Shown: positions 63,943-64,000 of the stretch, in pieces | Layout: each line of letters starts with the position of its first letter | Position numbering within the stretch: position 1 is the first letter of the stretch | From: Rhizobium sp. BK313 | Lineage (GTDB): Bacteria > Pseudomonadota > Alphaproteobacteria > Rhizobiales > Rhizobiaceae | Length of the DNA stretch: 64,000 nt | Direction: 5' to 3' | Assembly: GCF_014193655.1 (NCBI RefSeq) | Contig: NZ_JACHZQ010000013.1 | Location: 24,504-88,503 of the forward strand | Made by a program: the position numbers and the translations under genes | The notes under the pieces: model-generated | What the model was told of the DNA's origin: nothing | Database searches by the model: none | What the model saw: the letters and a program-made list of their open reading frames with translations, nothing else

Positions 63943-64000
63943 TCACTGAACGAGGGCGGCGGCGCTGCTGGCGACGAAGTCCTTCGCTCTAGTGTTTCCT
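63943..64000 (-). CDS. 3' end of a minus-strand gene cut by the window edge
   Basis: On the minus strand a frame enters from the right edge and ends with TGA at 63945-63943. The last residues read TRAKDFVASSAAALVQ. The codon bias is typical, but the fragment is too short to name a family; it could be coincidental. Confidence 0.4.
   Translation of the reverse strand, partial: GNTRAKDFVASSAAALVQ

Noticed and set aside
63707..63949. 80-codon plus-strand frame at the right edge
   Set aside because: Low-GC, no codon bias, no supported start, and it overlaps the coding frame of the truncated minus-strand gene.

Overview
The window is a gene-dense, GC-rich stretch of chromosomal core from an alphaproteobacterium of the order Hyphomicrobiales. 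It most probably comes from the genus Rhizobium (R. etli / R. leguminosarum type). The reasons are the Irr-type Fur regulator next to fabA-fabB-fabI, CycM cytochrome c, DUF982 and BA14K-like proteins, a 4.5S/SRP RNA just upstream of dnaX, and a dnaK promoter of the alphaproteobacterial RpoH type. There is no prophage, insertion sequence, CRISPR array or tRNA that I can recognise.

Layout. 1-2 kb: the end of a YdcF-like protein, five exact 20-bp tandem repeats, a small secreted protein and a UPF0126/TRIC-like membrane protein. 2-8.9 kb: irr, the fabA-fabB-fabI fatty-acid genes, a HIT protein, an acetyltransferase, a membrane acyltransferase and rsmC. 9-20 kb: a long minus-strand translation/RNA-maturation superoperon read rimP-nusA-ylxR-infB-rbfA-truB-(alpha/beta hydrolase)-rpsO-pnp. 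It has a strong intrinsic terminator in its leader 45 nt before rimP. 20-24.3 kb: accessory small genes (DUF6494, BA14K-like, TetR with a DUF4267/DoxX pair, and a VOC/WYL divergent pair).

24.3-36 kb: lytic transglycosylase with a structured repeat in its leader, recR, a MOSC protein, a LysE-type exporter, a small hydrolase, an Lrp regulator, ybaB-dnaX with SRP RNA, a HIT-nudC-WYL cluster, a second VOC protein, pheA and kdsB. 36-45.5 kb: cycM, a patatin phospholipase, an AEC permease, adenosine kinase, a CadD-like transporter, an SH3 protein, a 2-hydroxyacid dehydrogenase, a GNAT-moeB pair and recF. An unannotated structured RNA with switchable pairing lies between the AEC permease and adenosine kinase. 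45.7-54 kb: dnaJ, dnaK under an RpoH promoter, a class A penicillin-binding protein, small rhizobial proteins and a low-complexity SH3 protein. 54.6-63.6 kb: an outer-membrane efflux lipoprotein, purC, an SLC13 permease, a phosphoribosyltransferase, a pseudouridine synthase and an OmpR/EnvZ-type two-component pair. The right edge cuts a minus-strand gene.

Most genes are housekeeping. The items most worth a second look are regulatory or structural: the alternative-pairing RNA at 39.17-39.35 kb, the leader terminator of the nusA operon, the covarying inverted repeat pair at 25.6-25.75 kb, the tandem repeat over a stop codon at 0.6-0.7 kb, and the hydrolase inserted between truB and rpsO. Product names come from motif and family recognition by eye; no database search was run.
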